Of a DNA stretch of 64,000 bases, positions 28,471-57,415 are shown in pieces. The notes under the pieces were generated by a model, which did not search any database, had not been told where the DNA came from, and saw only the letters and a list, made by a program, of their open reading frames with translations. Position numbers and translations under genes: made by a program. Within the stretch, counting starts at the first letter, position 1, and each line of letters starts with the position of its first letter. Origin of the DNA: Balanoglossus misakiensis (taxonomy: Eukaryota > Hemichordata); the NCBI GenBank assembly GCA_040954595.2, contig CM082576.2, positions 6,076,001 through 6,140,000 on the forward strand, given 5' to 3'.

Positions 28471-28478
28471 ATAATTGA

Positions 28479-29089
28479 AATGATTGGAGCTTATTGCTTA
28501 TGTTCATAAATTATCTTACACACCAAACCTTTTATACAAGTTGCGATGTACAGGTATCAACGCTTTCAGCTTAAAATAGTACTATTAAAGATTCAGGTAT
28601 CTCTCTAATGAAGAGACTTCTTTTCCATGTAAAGGTTTGATTTATTCCAATTGATAAGAAGTCTATTTCATAGACACGCTTTCCATTCGCATAAATTACA
28701 GGTGTGAAAGCTATTAAAAATGTTTTGGTGTTTGCCAATAAAATTGAGGTTAAAATGTAGTTTCGCTTATTCCCGCTTTTCCTGAAGGTCTCCGTTTGAG
28801 TGATTGCATAATTATGGTATTTCAGTTCCCACTTGATCAGATGATAAAACTGTCTGAAGTACAGAGTTGTGTTTCAAAACATATATATGGTAGTGTATAC
28901 GGATGAAACTATGGCACAAACTCTGGTGTCTTCCTGAACTAAAAATAAAGTAAAATAAGTAATAAAAAAATTATACAATACACAGAGAGAAAAAATATTT
29001 TGATTGGCTTGAACTCAGAAAACTGCTTGAAATGAGAAAAAAATTTGTTTTCACAAGTTCAGCTGGATTCATTTGGTGACCGACTAGAT
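28479..29089. other. Between the nested element and the GALNT2 stop codon
   Basis: Probable 3' untranslated region of GALNT2 on the minus strand. I find no exact minus-strand AATAAA close to the stop that I would assign with confidence. Confidence 0.4.
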
Positions 29090-44915
<15,826 letters not shown>

Positions 44916-47900
44916 GGTGTCTGGCAAAGTGCATCAGCATTGGCAAACTGCTAGTACTTTAAAAACGGAAGAACGTCGAAAATTAGTAAATCCATCGCGG
45001 CTGGGTAACCAATCCGGAAGCTGGACACACCACCGGAAGCCGGGGGGTTTGCATTGTGGGTAATCAAACTTTAACAAGTTTGTTGTTACTTTGTTTGCTA
45101 TGCGCTGACGTGTCACGTGCGTGGTTATCTCGTAAACTCGAGAAAGATTGATAAAATCGCTACTTATGTTTGGGTTTTTGTTTTATTAAAGGCCAGATAA
45201 GACTGTAGAGTTGCACCATGCTTATCAGAAAAGTAGCAGAAAAAAAGATATTTTTTGCATTTGTGGTGAATTATGCCTTTTCACATGGGATAAGATCATC
45301 CTAATATAACATTACATGAATGAGTAAACCCTAGGGAATAATTGGCATATTTATGCATTACTTTTCTCTGAGAACAAGCATTTTGTATGCAGATGATCTG
45401 CACGGTACATGCTGAAGACATTTAATATTGGGTCAAATTATGACATATAAACAAACAGTTTCTGATTTTTTTTAAGCTGAGGAAATAACACCTTTCTCAT
45501 CAAAGGCTGAAACTGAGCAAAATGATATCACACATCTGTAATTGGTTTGTAAAGTTGTTTCAAAAGTTCTGGCTTTTGCTGCACGTGTAATACTTGAGTC
45601 CCAGACAGAATAAAGTGTAATGTGGTGAAACAGACCTTTTAGATTATTCAGACAGCCTCTAGCTTTTACCAGGAAATGATCTGTGATTAAGCTGATACAA
45701 AAAAGCCCACTGGGTGTAGGTGTTTCATCCATCATAGAATAAATCTTCTATAAACAGCACAGTCCCAGGCAAGAATCTGATGTCACTCCCAGTACCATGT
45801 GTTCTGTATGATATATATTCCTGATTGTATATTAACCCACCAAGCAACCAAATGCACTGAAGTCAATGGGTAAATACAATCTGGGACTACTATACCTTAC
45901 GTTTCATGGAGTGAAAGCTGTTCGAATATGTGAAGATCCAGTTTCTTTGACTGTTGGGCAGACTGCATGGTTCAAACTCAGCTGCTCTGCGTTATGCAAG
46001 GTTGTGTCTATATACCATGTATATAATGGCCAGACTGAACTGTTCTGTGGAATTGCATGCCACTTGCTTACTATTTTGGACTTTAAAGTTTTCCTCTCTT
46101 CTCAAGATTGAAAAACTGCACTTCATTATCCTAACACAGCTTTAAGTGAGGGCACTGTTTGAGCATAAATGTATCCTGAATCATCTTTCTTCCTGGAAAA
46201 TTGTTGAAGACTTTTTTATTTTCAAGATGCATACGATCATAAATAAGAAGAGGCAGAAACAATGATCACAATGGGCTCTCTCTCTTTATTGAACGCCATG
46301 AATAATTTTTGTCATACAAAATGCAGTAACATAAAATACCACTGATTGACATGACGTAAGTATTACACAAGCTAAAAACTGTACTTTTGTTAAAAAGAAA
46401 ATAAGAAAAGCAGGCATGATAAAACGATAAAAAGGAAAATTGAAGAATTCACAGCACTGTTTTACAGGGATAGAAATAAATAAAAGCTGGACAAAAGTGA
46501 CTTCTTGAGGGCTACATTATGGCTTGCATTCCAAAAGAAAACATTATTTTTTTTAAATATATACAAAATTAGCATGGTGAAATTTTGATTAATATCAAGA
46601 CAACTTCATACAGGAAAAGCAGAGGTAAATTGGAAAAGTATGATTGCACATAAGTTTTGCATACTGTGTATGCTAGTGTGGTCCAATTCGCAAAAAAATG
46701 ATTTCGGGGGCAATTCAATTGAGGTAAAAACCTGAATTCAACTGTCATTGTTTTCAAATACAGATATACACAAAGGCATTGTTCACCTTTCTTTCTGTTT
46801 TAACAATGACATATTTCTTACAATCTGTTCAATTTTATGAGTCTTCAGTTGCTATCTACTCTGTTTTATTGGGCTCCAGATTCGAGCATTACTGTCAGAC
46901 CCAGATTTCAATTTATGGTGGATTTCTGGTATTTCTAGAAGCGGACATGAACACTCTCCTTTCATATTCATAGAAAAATTGATAAATAATTTTATGTACA
47001 AGACTTCGATGAGAGCATGTTATTACACAATATTCTTCGCATTGCTTTAGGTTTGTCTGTCTGGTTATTTTGTATCAGTTTCACAAAAAGGATCTTCATC
47101 CCCGGTGATTTTTCACTGTCACAGTATAGCGGCTATGTTAGTACTACCTCTGAATTGAGCAAACCACCTTTTTTGAAGCACCACAACATACAATAAAAGT
47201 CTACCATTCAAACATACACAAAAAGTACATGTAGTAGATCAAGACCACCACACAATTACAAAAATTAAGTTCAGATAATTATAGTACAAATGCTCTTTGC
47301 GTTCCCTGCATTCACCTCTCTGACATAAATACAACTGCACACAGTGAGGAGTTGAATAATTCTTATGCTGAGGCCCTTTTGGGTTTATAAGGGCCGTGGC
47401 ATGATCTAAATTTGAAAACAGAAGAAAGAAAGAACAGTGATTTTTGAAAACAGCTAAAGGTGGTTGCTCCTAACACATTCAAACAATGGTGCATGTTAAC
47501 AAAATATCTTACACGAAAAAAAGTGTTCCTATGGCTGTCCCATTCGGTAGACATTGGGTTGGAACAAAAAGGCTAAAAGCCATTATCATCTGGCAGCGTT
47601 CTTGTTAGCATATTGTACTCTTGAATTATGATCAACTTGACTTTTTTATCATCATACACTGTAATGTACACACAAAATAGTATTTGTGCGTGTCATGACA
47701 ACACCTCCAAATGTCAGTCAAGTGTCTCTGTGCCGCAGCAGTAACAAATCCTCCCCTTTTACCTGCAAAACTTTGCAGACAATATCGAGATTTCTTTTGC
47801 TATAATTCACAGCATGTAAGTATAGCATTTTTCAGCAGAATCGCGCTGACACTTCCCAGTCCATCCAGGCAGTTTTTCTGTTCAGGCATTTTTTCCAGTT

Positions 47901-47947
47901 CATTCCGATTCAACATCAGTTCATTCCGGTCCAGTCCAACCCGGATT
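44916..47947. other. GALNT2 upstream region and TADA2B 3' region
   Basis: The left end should contain the GALNT2 promoter. The right part is likely TADA2B 3' untranslated sequence. A candidate minus-strand polyadenylation signal is at 46285. I see no further gene. Confidence 0.45.
46285..46290 (-). terminator. Candidate polyadenylation signal for TADA2B
   Basis: Minus-strand AATAAA about 1.65 kb after the TADA2B stop codon. This would imply a long 3' untranslated region, so it is tentative. Confidence 0.3.
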
Positions 47948-50900
47948 CTAGCTGGACGAGATCCAACCACTGTTCGTAAGGAAGTTTATGATTCGTTTTC
48001 TGTGCGCTTTGTCCAGGTTACTGGGGTAGCGGGTCTTGGTTGGGATACCCTGTCTTCTGAGTAAGTGATCCTGAAAAAAGTGAACAATATGGCAATTTTT
48101 TATGGATAACCATGGATCACAGCGGCAATATGAATAACAGACACATGAACATGGGCAGTACAAATGCTTGTTAGCCTGCCAAAAGAACGGTCCTTCACCC
48201 TGAACTGTTTCCGCGAGGTCACAGAAATTACAATGAACTACAATAAGTGTATCACTTACTTTGATTACTATAGTTTTGATAGTAACATAACGAGCTGGTT
48301 TCATACCCATGGACTTGCATAGCTAGAACAAATACAAAATCGTCCAACATTAGCATGCTTTAAATTTCCCATCAACTTACGAAAACAATGTATCACCCTC
48401 CACATATACAAACATTGGTACCACTAATGTATTGCTGAAGACAGTTTTAATAGAGAAACACTGCAATGTGAATCAAGCAAATCACGGAGTCGAGTAAGCT
48501 GATGATGCTGATTGCATGTAAATAGGGTGTGTTTTTTTTTGCGACATCATGAATCTGCCTCAGAGGGAATAATGAAACAACATCTTGGCCTATTTGTGCA
48601 GATTAACTCCTACATGCACCAGTAAACTAAGACATATAATCCGACAGAGGATTACAGAAACTTGACGCCGTGGCACAGAGGGAAAACCTCTGACAGTCCC
48701 AGGTGCTCCCAGCGTTTACTGGATAGGCTTTTTTTGGAGGCCACGTGCCAAAAGTGTGAGGCCGAGGGCCGAAATGCGGCAGCAGTAATAAGAAACCACT
48801 TCTTGTGTTTAGCCTTCAGCAACTCTTCTGAAACATGTTATTATTAAAACTCCCCAAAACACCCGATATTGAGGATTTTAGTGCAAGCCTTCTTTTGAGT
48901 ATCAGTCCAGCTAAACTGTGTACAATTTAGTTCAATTCTCAATACAATACACAGAAGTGCAGAGATGTCACCGACACGTCAGGCACACAGCCATCACAAT
49001 ATAAACCATTACTTTCTCTACACACACACACTTCAATTTGATGATATGTAATAACATGTAGGACTCCACAGCACAAAGACTCCACCGCACAAGGTTATTT
49101 TTCAGACTTGCCGGCGAAATCTCTCTAACAAAATGAACCAAAATTACATGTTGTCTTGAAAGCCGACTCTGTTGAGAATAATTTTAAGATCTGATCGGGG
49201 ATTTTACAAGTGCTGCTGGGCATTTTTTTCCCCAATTTGTCAACTTTTTTTTTATTTAGGCTACACTCAGGATTGGAGCACAACTTGCCAGCTAGTTCTG
49301 CTACAATACTCCGCACAGCTAAAGGGCATCTTGTTGATTACTGCAAAGGTTGTATTATGTCAGAATGTACGTGGGTGTAAAAAAAAGTGCCTATAAACAC
49401 CACAATGCGGCAGACTCTACGTCAAGCTAAATATGCCAAACTGTGGGTGTAGAACTAATCAGAGACCCTGGGGGGACAGAAAGATGAGAAACCGTGGCAT
49501 TTCTTTTGTGGTGTTCTCCAGCATTATTGATCGGCCCAATGAATGCCATTAACCAACACCAGACTCCCCCCCCCCCCCTTCCTGCACTGTTTCTGGTCGA
49601 TTTATTCCAAAGACCAAACGTTCACACCCACACTGTCAATTGTGCCTTGCGCGTCACCACCAGCTTTACACCTCGCACGCTTCATCTTTGCAAGGTGACA
49701 TTTTAACCTAGTCCAAGTAAAGTGTGATGACAGGGGAGTGGCTTGTTGTTGGCATCAGGGTCTTATCTCACAGACTATGAAACTGTGGAAACCGAGAGTA
49801 AAACCGATCAGCAATTGAGATCCTTTCAGCTACTCACTTTTTTCTCTTTCTCCGACAAGTAGTTGAAACCCTGTGCATACTTCATGTCCTGGAAATCATT
49901 CAGATCGTTGCCTGAAGAAAAAAAAAAAACCCCACACATTACACCATGAAATCTGATATATTTTTAACGACTGTCGTATAATTTTTTAAGTGTGGTCTGC
50001 ATAAATTCAGACAATGTATTTCTACCTCTATTTATGAGAAATTTCTCAAACAGCTTTTTTCAATTGATCAACTATGAAAAAAGTCAGACACATTTCATAC
50101 ACTCTAAGATCAGTGTAACAAATCGTATCATTCATGATTTCAATTCAACCTAGAGACCACGTCTTTTTTTCGCCTTTATGCGTGCTTGCCTCAAGAGGGC
50201 GCCCAACACCATCAGCGTGAAATTTGTAAGCACATAAAGATACCACAGAACCAACACAACTTTGCTATACTAAACTCACCTTTTTCATCCCGTGTCTTCT
50301 CTTCCTTAACCCTGGGTGACAAACAAATACCAAAACAAAATAATTTTAACACTCAATTCATGAACTTTTATCAACACCACACATACAACTGTACAGAGTA
50401 CAAACATCACAGACGAAATTTTAGTTTTTCACATATGCTCTACATTTGATGGCCATGTCCTGGGATGTCATGATCAGTCTGAATATAAAACAGTTGAAAT
50501 GCCACCCCTGCTGAAATCTTACACAACTTGAATGTTCGCTAAATTCTAAATGACTGAAATGCCACACACCCTCGCTTGCTGCTCACTGATGCCATCTTCT
50601 TTTTATTTTCTTTCCTCTTCTCTCTCTTGTGTCTTGCAGATTCAAACTCGGCACACTCTGTCAACGACAAAAATATCATAGTTGAATCAAAACTTACAGT
50701 GACATGTTTGACAATGCCTCCGCTACAACCACCAATCCTTGTTTTGCATGAAATGTCACAACAAACTTGACAAGCCATGGTGCTATAACTCCATAAGATG
50801 CAGCTCTTCTGTTGAACAGTGTAACATTTAGGCACAACTACTGGCATCAGACAAGGCGGTCTAACTAAACAACACTGTACCTTCTAACTTTGTGATGCCA

Positions 50901-53900
50901 TGCCGCCTGTATCTCATCAGCTCTTTAATTCGGACTCGGAGTTGTTTTTCTCCTGTAGAAAGAGAACATAACCACATCATGAACACAAATTTGATTAGCA
51001 TGCATGTCAGATATCAGAGAGACAGCTGATCATCTGACGAAGATACCAAATCTCCGGAGATAAATAACAGACCCACCGAAAGTACCTAAAAATATTCTGC
51101 TTACTTACTCTGTAAATTTTCGAATAACTGGTCTTGCTCATTTGCCGAAAAGAACTGTGCGAATGACCTTATCTTGTCTTTAAAGTCTTTCTCTTCCTTT
51201 GAATATCTCCTTTTAGCTGTGTATTGGAGAATAATATGAGAAAGATGAACCACACGATATTCATATCAAAATTCCATTACCTTTTAAGTTAACCCTAGTA
51301 CACAACTCAGCTAAAATAGCCATGAATATGCATGTCATGTTTCAGAAACATTCAGAATAGTAACAAAAAGGTATACTCTGCCTACACAAGATCATCAAGG
51401 CATCACAAACAAAATTTGAATACTTGAATTTCCAACTCACCGAGTACTTTTTTACATCCTGTTGTTGTGGCTGCTTGAATCAGACCATACTCCCTGGCTA
51501 TACGTTTCCGCCTCTCTCTTTCCATTAATTTTCTAGTAAACATGTCCACATGGGCTAATTTCAGGGCTGCAAGGCAACAACATGAATCCAAAATCAAGTT
51601 ACATGTGGTCTGACTGCAAACAGCAGAAAATCAGAATAAGATGACTGAGTTTGTGAAATGCACCCAATCTTTGCAAACTCTGATGGATAGGGCCTATCTG
51701 GATCCAGGCTTCATTTTTTTATTTGCAAATTACACATAAGAGTAGAGGACAATTTACTCACCTATGTCTATATCTTCATCATTCATATCTACTGTCAAAT
51801 TACTAACTAAAGTCTCTGCGTCATTATCGTATTCCTGCAAGGTAAAGATGTAGATTACAGAAATGCAATAACAGAATATGTACTACAGGTATGTACTAAG
51901 ACACTAAAGCTACCATTTCTGGACTGTTGACTTCACTGACTTACCCTCTCAAAATCGTCTCGGTACGGCATATAGCCTAATTCTTGCTGCTCAGCAAGGC
52001 TCATTTCTACTGGTGTAAATGGAGTTGTTAATGATGGTGATAACGGACCTGTTGGGAAAAAATACAGTTTGTTATCAGAGAGATATAAATTATATTATTT
52101 TGTGGCATTTTAGAGAAGTGTCTGTGAAATCTTCGAATGAATACTGGGGTTGAGGCAGCTAGTTGGGGGAGCAGCCTAGAAGTGAAACAATGCAACTGTA
52201 AGCCGATTGCTGAACTTGTCAATTTTTTTTAACCCTAACACACGCTAAGCCTACAAATCTCAGTGTGACTTATAAAAGTTAACAAACTTACCATCTGCCA
52301 CGGGAGTTGTGTGATCGACCACCTTTGTAGAAAAGTTGGGCGGAAGAGTTACTGTGAAGTTGAACACAGAAAACAAAATCAGACACCGTTGGAGTTGGGA
52401 AGGAAGTTTACAGGATGCTGAAAGACATACATCAGGATCGAAAAGTGTTGGCAAATAAACAGTGCCAGGTAAAGGCGCCCTCTATGTACATTTCTGGGAT
52501 CAGCATATCGAAGACACTATTTTTTGTATGAGCAGGTGCAAAATTACCATTAAAAATTCAAACAAGAGAGGAAATGATATTTCCTGGACTGGACCACTCT
52601 GAAGTTGTGTGAATAAGATCACTAATTTTGGCACAATACGGGGCAATTGGTCCGTAATTGTAGGAACCACGAGTACAGCTCACTTACTTTTTCCAATATT
52701 GCCTATAAGGTACATTAATTCATAGTGTTCCATGACTTCTGTCGGCGTCTTGGTTTTCACATTGTCCGCTACGTCTTCCCTGCAAGCCAAAGCATATCAC
52801 ATGATTCCATAGGATCTATACATGGGATTTTGAAGAATTTTGTGTAACTAAACCACTCTATTGCTACTCCCCATGACAACTGTGCAAACAGCATGATCCA
52901 TTCCCAACAACCATTGTACTTCTATTTACATTAAATCTGATACTGGTACTGTACATTTTGAGCCGAATTTTGTTCATCAATGGACAGGGAAAACATGATC
53001 CTGTATAAAGGTTTCATATCAAACAAGGATAACATTAATTATAAATGAATAGCAGATGGTCCACATGATTAGCTTTTGAATTATTTGATCTAATTTGTGA
53101 CAGACTATTGTCTTTTTTTTTCTATAAGACCAGATACCAGAGTACAAAACCATACAATTCTAAATTGTGTGAAATAATACTTACCAACTTCCAAATCCGT
53201 ATTGCTCAATGCCATCCAACATTAATAGCTCTTCACTTGCCCTCCAAGTATTCCCACCATATATAGAAAAGTTACCATTATCCTATGCAAATTATAGGAA
53301 AGAAATGTAAGAATTTACACAATTAATAATGCAAACAAATTAAAACATGTCCCACAAAACTTAAATATGTCTGTGCATGCTTTCCCCCACAGGGCAATTT
53401 GCTGAAGTGTCAATACAACAAACCATTAAATTTAGTCTCTATAAATATATTAATAGCAACCATATCATTTCTGTCATTTATTTTATATGTGACAAGGTGT
53501 AATATTGTGAAACACTAGGTCTTCATTTGCAGGAAACCTAACACAGAGACTATTAACAACACCTGTCTTGTCTTCCAGATGTACATTAGTACAGCATCTG
53601 AAACCCAGGCCTACACAATCTACCGCAAGGTTGGCTGTGTGATATATAATGATATCCTCTTCACTATTCACTTTGGCTCCTGACCCCATTGTTTTTTAAT
53701 GGCATGCCATGACCCACATACAGGAGGGATGTGGGAGATATAACTAGTGTGTGTGTTTTAACATGTTTTTTTTGTTGTGAAAAGTGAATCACATACATAA
53801 TGCTAAGATCAGAGTATGGTCTGTACAATGTTATCAATACCAACACACTTCCTGTATACTACAGTACATGTGATGAATACGTCTGATAGCACTTGCAGAA

Positions 53901-55335
53901 TTTCATTGGGATACTGGGAGCATCATCTTTTATGTTTGGAATAGAAATCTCATTATCTGAATGATTTTCTACTTTTTCTGAATATAGTACTAGTTTCTGC
54001 CTCTTGGCATGCAAATGTCTGGTTCTGTACATTGCAGTGAAGCCCTACCAGGCGTGTCTGAACACACACAACTCAACAACAATACGGCGTACCATCTCTT
54101 TATATATTAACATGCACAGTCTGATACAAAACCAGACTGGGTCAATATGTGGGATACTCTATTTTCATGCTAGGGGAGGTCATCAGCACCTCATTATGAA
54201 TTTTCATATCAATAACGATTTTATTCCCGAAAATAGATTTTGGTTATGACCAGATTATGGAGCTCTCATCTAAACAACTGCTATATCATGTGTTCTATTT
54301 TCCACAGTATGTTTTCACAGTTGCTTGATGTAACCCTTTTACATCATGCATATTCTGCATTCTGTGAAACTGGGTCAACCTTTACCGGCATATAAATATG
54401 CAAACGACGACTCGGTCACATGCCATAAACTCACAAATTCTGGTGTATAAATTTATCCCGCAAAAAAATACTAAACCCAAACGATGACACCCGATTAAAC
54501 TGAGAAAAAATGGTTGCTGGTATTTGAGCCGAGCCACCCTCTCCTATTCAATGGCACCGCCCACAACCCCGTTCTACAGATCTCTGGAAATAGTAATTTT
54601 TCCATACATTCGATATTTTCACTTACTATTAATTGGTATCGGTGGCCTCTTTTGTGAACCCCCATCTCGGCACCGCCGGAAAAACACTGAAACGATAGAT
54701 AAGAATCGTGAAAATGGGGTCCACCAAGAAACACGGGTCAAATTTTTAAAAATGTGAAATGTACAGATATTGTGGGTTTCGGTTTGCATACGTAATTAGG
54801 TGACGTAAAATGGAGGTCATACTTGCCTGTAAACAAAGGTCGAAGTCGGTGCATTCGGCGCATTTCACCCGTATTCCGCTAATATCTTCTTGGCAGTAAT
54901 TACAATAGTATTTTATGGTATTATCTGAAACGAGGGATGATGCAAAATTGTGAGATCGTGATAAAATGGCAGCGTGATGACACAGTCGAAAGAATTTTCA
55001 GTAAAGCATTACCAACCCGCCATTTTGATGGCCTTCCTATGCTCAACGAAAGCTGTGACGTCACAACAACCATCATGCACCGCAGTATGCGGCTTCTCAA
55101 TTTTTGAGATATCTGCATATGAAAGTGTTCGCGCGAATGCCGTGTCAAATCTAACAGCTTTTACAAATTATCAAACCAGAAAATATATCTAATTCATATT
55201 TGTGCTTCAGATCAGAACTAATCCACTTGTTTGCCCAAATATGTCCATCCCCTGAAGCTGTGTATTTTGATTAATAAGCTTACCAAAAATAGGCCTACCA
55301 TCCAATCTTCGGATGCGGTTTTGAATTTCCGTCAT
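47948..55335 (-). CDS. TADA2B: Transcriptional adaptor 2-beta (SAGA complex)
   Basis: Adaptor subunit that links GCN5/PCAF acetyltransferase to ADA3 in the SAGA histone acetyltransferase module; nuclear. Sixteen exons give 440 residues (human about 420): 55284-55335, 54827-54924, 54627-54686, 53185-53282, 52688-52779, 52292-52351, 51945-52048, 51762-51834, 51441-51566, 51109-51216, 50881-50952, 50570-50657, 50280-50311, 49838-49911, 48260-48322, 47948-48070. Domains in order: ZZ zinc finger (YYCNYCQEDISGIRVKCAEC, then CFSGGAEMGVHKRGH); SANT/Myb domain (WRASEELLMLDGIEQYGFGS...EVMEHYELMYL); central ADA2 block (ELGYMPYRDDFEREYDNDAE; LAHVDMFTRKLMERERRKRI); C-terminal SWIRM domain (MGMKPARYVTIKTIVIK, then LLRRQGIPTKTRYPS and INFLTNSGWIS). 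The RRKRIAREYGL and ARHKREKRKENKK motifs identify the beta rather than the alpha paralogue. The intron after exon 2 uses a GC donor (CAG|GCAAGT). The other introns are GT-AG. Confidence 0.95.
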
Positions 55336-56224
55336 CGTGCCATTCAAAATGTCGGGGTTTTTTTATTTTTCAATCCTTGGCGATGAACTGGAGAGATCAA
55401 ATTAAGGCATTTTTATATACTCAATGTCCGCGGCCATATATGACGTGCAAGTATGAGCGTAAGTATGTGTACGTCCTACGTTCGTACGTGGCCAATGTAT
55501 GAAAACTTGCCTGCAGGCCTAGGTGTACTGTAGTAATGGTCACACTTCGGTAAGCGTTTTTTTTTTCATCATCGCTTTTGATTTCAAACCATGGTATCGA
55601 AAAATACTAAGAAAAGTTGAAATCGGGTATTTTCGTATTTTCTGATCATGATTGCCTTTCTTTGGTCGATTTCAGTTTGGAGTACAAAAACCCACGATCA
55701 TAGTTCAATGTTTGCCAATCAAATTCATTTTATCAGTTAAGTCAAATTGTGAGATCGATCTTGTCGAGGAGAAACATTTCAAATCTGTTCACAGTGTCGT
55801 TAGAGACTGAATCACGGTTGAAGTATTTAATGGGAATACCAAAATGAAAATTACAAGATCAGATAAGTAAATTAACAAAGATTCAATTTTCCTTATCATT
55901 TCCCCAGTGATTAATTATTATGCGAGATGTGCAAGATGTATCCCCAGGACCATTTCTCCATCACGTTGGATTCCACGCAAAATTACCACTTGTAGCTGAC
56001 TGACACTTCGCACTGAGATGGACGTTGTCCATAAGGGTGGAATACAACTATATGGAATCAACATTACAATAACTTACAGCTAATTTATACATGAAGTGCT
56101 GTAAATAAATGTCACATGCATTCCTTTGGTTGAATATCACACAACCCGTGGAAGTTGTCTGAGGTTCAATATATGGTTTGTCTCTTTTCTTGTCAATTAT
56201 ATTATTATTTCCATAATTTTGGAG
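55336..56224. other. TADA2B upstream region
   Basis: About 0.9 kb between the TADA2B start codon and the stop of the next minus-strand gene. It should contain the TADA2B promoter and the neighbour's 3' untranslated region. I see no exon. Confidence 0.45.
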
Positions 56225-57347
56225 TCAGTCATCGTCATGCTCCGTTTCGTCATAGCTGGCGTACCCTTCCTCTCCACCGTTGTTGCTATCAGAATCCGTC
56301 GAATCGTTCCCTATACAATTGGAAAACAGGAGAAGCAATCATAGTATTTTAGTCCAAAGATGCTGAATATCGTTTTCAGATCAGATTTGAGGTCTGAACA
56401 AGCATGCTGTTTAGTCGCGATAAATCGCTATATATCTTGTATGGGTCTAAGAAAAGCTTCACGCCACTGTCATAACAAGTCGAGGCCACTTGTCTTCCAT
56501 CGCTTGGTACAAACTGGTACCTTGCCTTGACACGTTGGACCAACCCGATACAGCGACAAAAGAATGGGACACTTGACTTCAAATTACTATGAGGGCATGA
56601 AAGACTTAAAATTACACTTGTGATTGACAATTAATTGGGGATTATTCTACCTCGTCTTTGAAGCGCATTTCTTTTAACTGCCTTTCATTTTTTTCTTGAC
56701 TGTGAAAACTCACCACTTTCTTCAATTATTTCGAACGCTTTCAAGTTCACTTCTTGGTCATGTTGTTTACTAATAATCTTTGAAGCCTCTTTGATATCCT
56801 CCAGCGTCAAATCTCCCATGAGCACCCTCTCGGTGACGTGAGACCCGTAGCTGGGATTGAGCATCATGTCAAATTTGCTCGCATTTCGCTCTCTCAAATG
56901 TTCTCCGTCGACTCGGACTACGGGTTGTTTTTCCTCTCTTCGTTTGAATCGAGTTGACGAGGCCCTTGAAACCGTCCCGTCTGGGTCCCCTTCTTCGGGC
57001 AGCCCAAGTTCATCCCGCGACGTCCGTTCCACCAACACGGTGTCCTTACCGCCCCACATAACGAAATGTTTCAGATACCGCTCGTACTGTTCGTCGTCGT
57101 ACCTGTCCCGGATTCCCTGAATCTGTTTCCTCTGTCTTTCCAGTGACTCTCTGTGCTTCTTTTCTTTATCCCTCTGCTGTTTGTCGTGTTCTTTCACTTT
57201 CCTGATTTGCAATTCTTCCATTTTCTTCAGCACTTTCGTGTGCCTTATTTTCCGGTCTTTTCCGTTCATGTATATTGACTGTAACGAGCCAATGTGCTTT
57301 ATGTCCTTGTCAGTCAATAGCTTCCTTCCTTCTTTCTTCTTATCCAT
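56225..57347 (-). CDS. Highly charged coiled-coil-like protein, copy 1 of a tandem pair, unrecognised
   Basis: Two exons are clear: 56714-57415 (coding from the ATG at 57347) and 56225-56310, joined at phase 1 by GTGAGT. That gives 239 residues from this Met. The frame stays open upstream to an acceptor at 57411/57415, so the true start may be in an exon I could not find. The protein is rich in Lys, Arg, Glu and Asp. An N-terminal block (LLTDKDIKHIGSLQSIYM) is followed by a helical charged stretch (residues about 35-80). Near the C-terminal third is NASKFDMMLNPSYGSHVTER. The last exon is acidic and ends DETEHDDD. Both blocks recur in the next gene. I do not recognise the family. The composition suggests a nuclear or cytoskeletal protein, which is only inference. 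Confidence 0.7.
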
Positions 57348-57415
57348 CGTCAAAGATTCACTGATAGCTGTAGTTGATTCAAAGACGCGGTCTTTTGCAT
57401 CCGTTACAAGTCTAG

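Larger units (their letters stand above)
26026..28478 (+). mobile_element. Non-autonomous repeat element, outer (older) copy, interrupted
   Basis: The copy starts with AATTAAAGCTGCAAGCAGC followed by the tag GGGGGCACAAGC (26050-26061). It runs through non-coding modules with repeated AGGTCA motifs and an ATCCAA[T/C]ATGGC[T/C]GCC motif, then reaches a GAAGAAGAATAATAAT tract near 27220-27233. There it is interrupted by the inner copy. It resumes at about 28411 with AAGAAAAATTCC and ends in a 13-bp hairpin at 28434-28470 (TGGGGGCACAAGC / GCTTGTGCCCCCA). There is no open frame for a transposase. From memory, teleost genomes carry abundant repeats that open with GCTGCAAGCAGC, contain (AAT)n and close near GGGCCCTAATAA; I could not check this. 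Strand is nominal. Confidence 0.75.
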
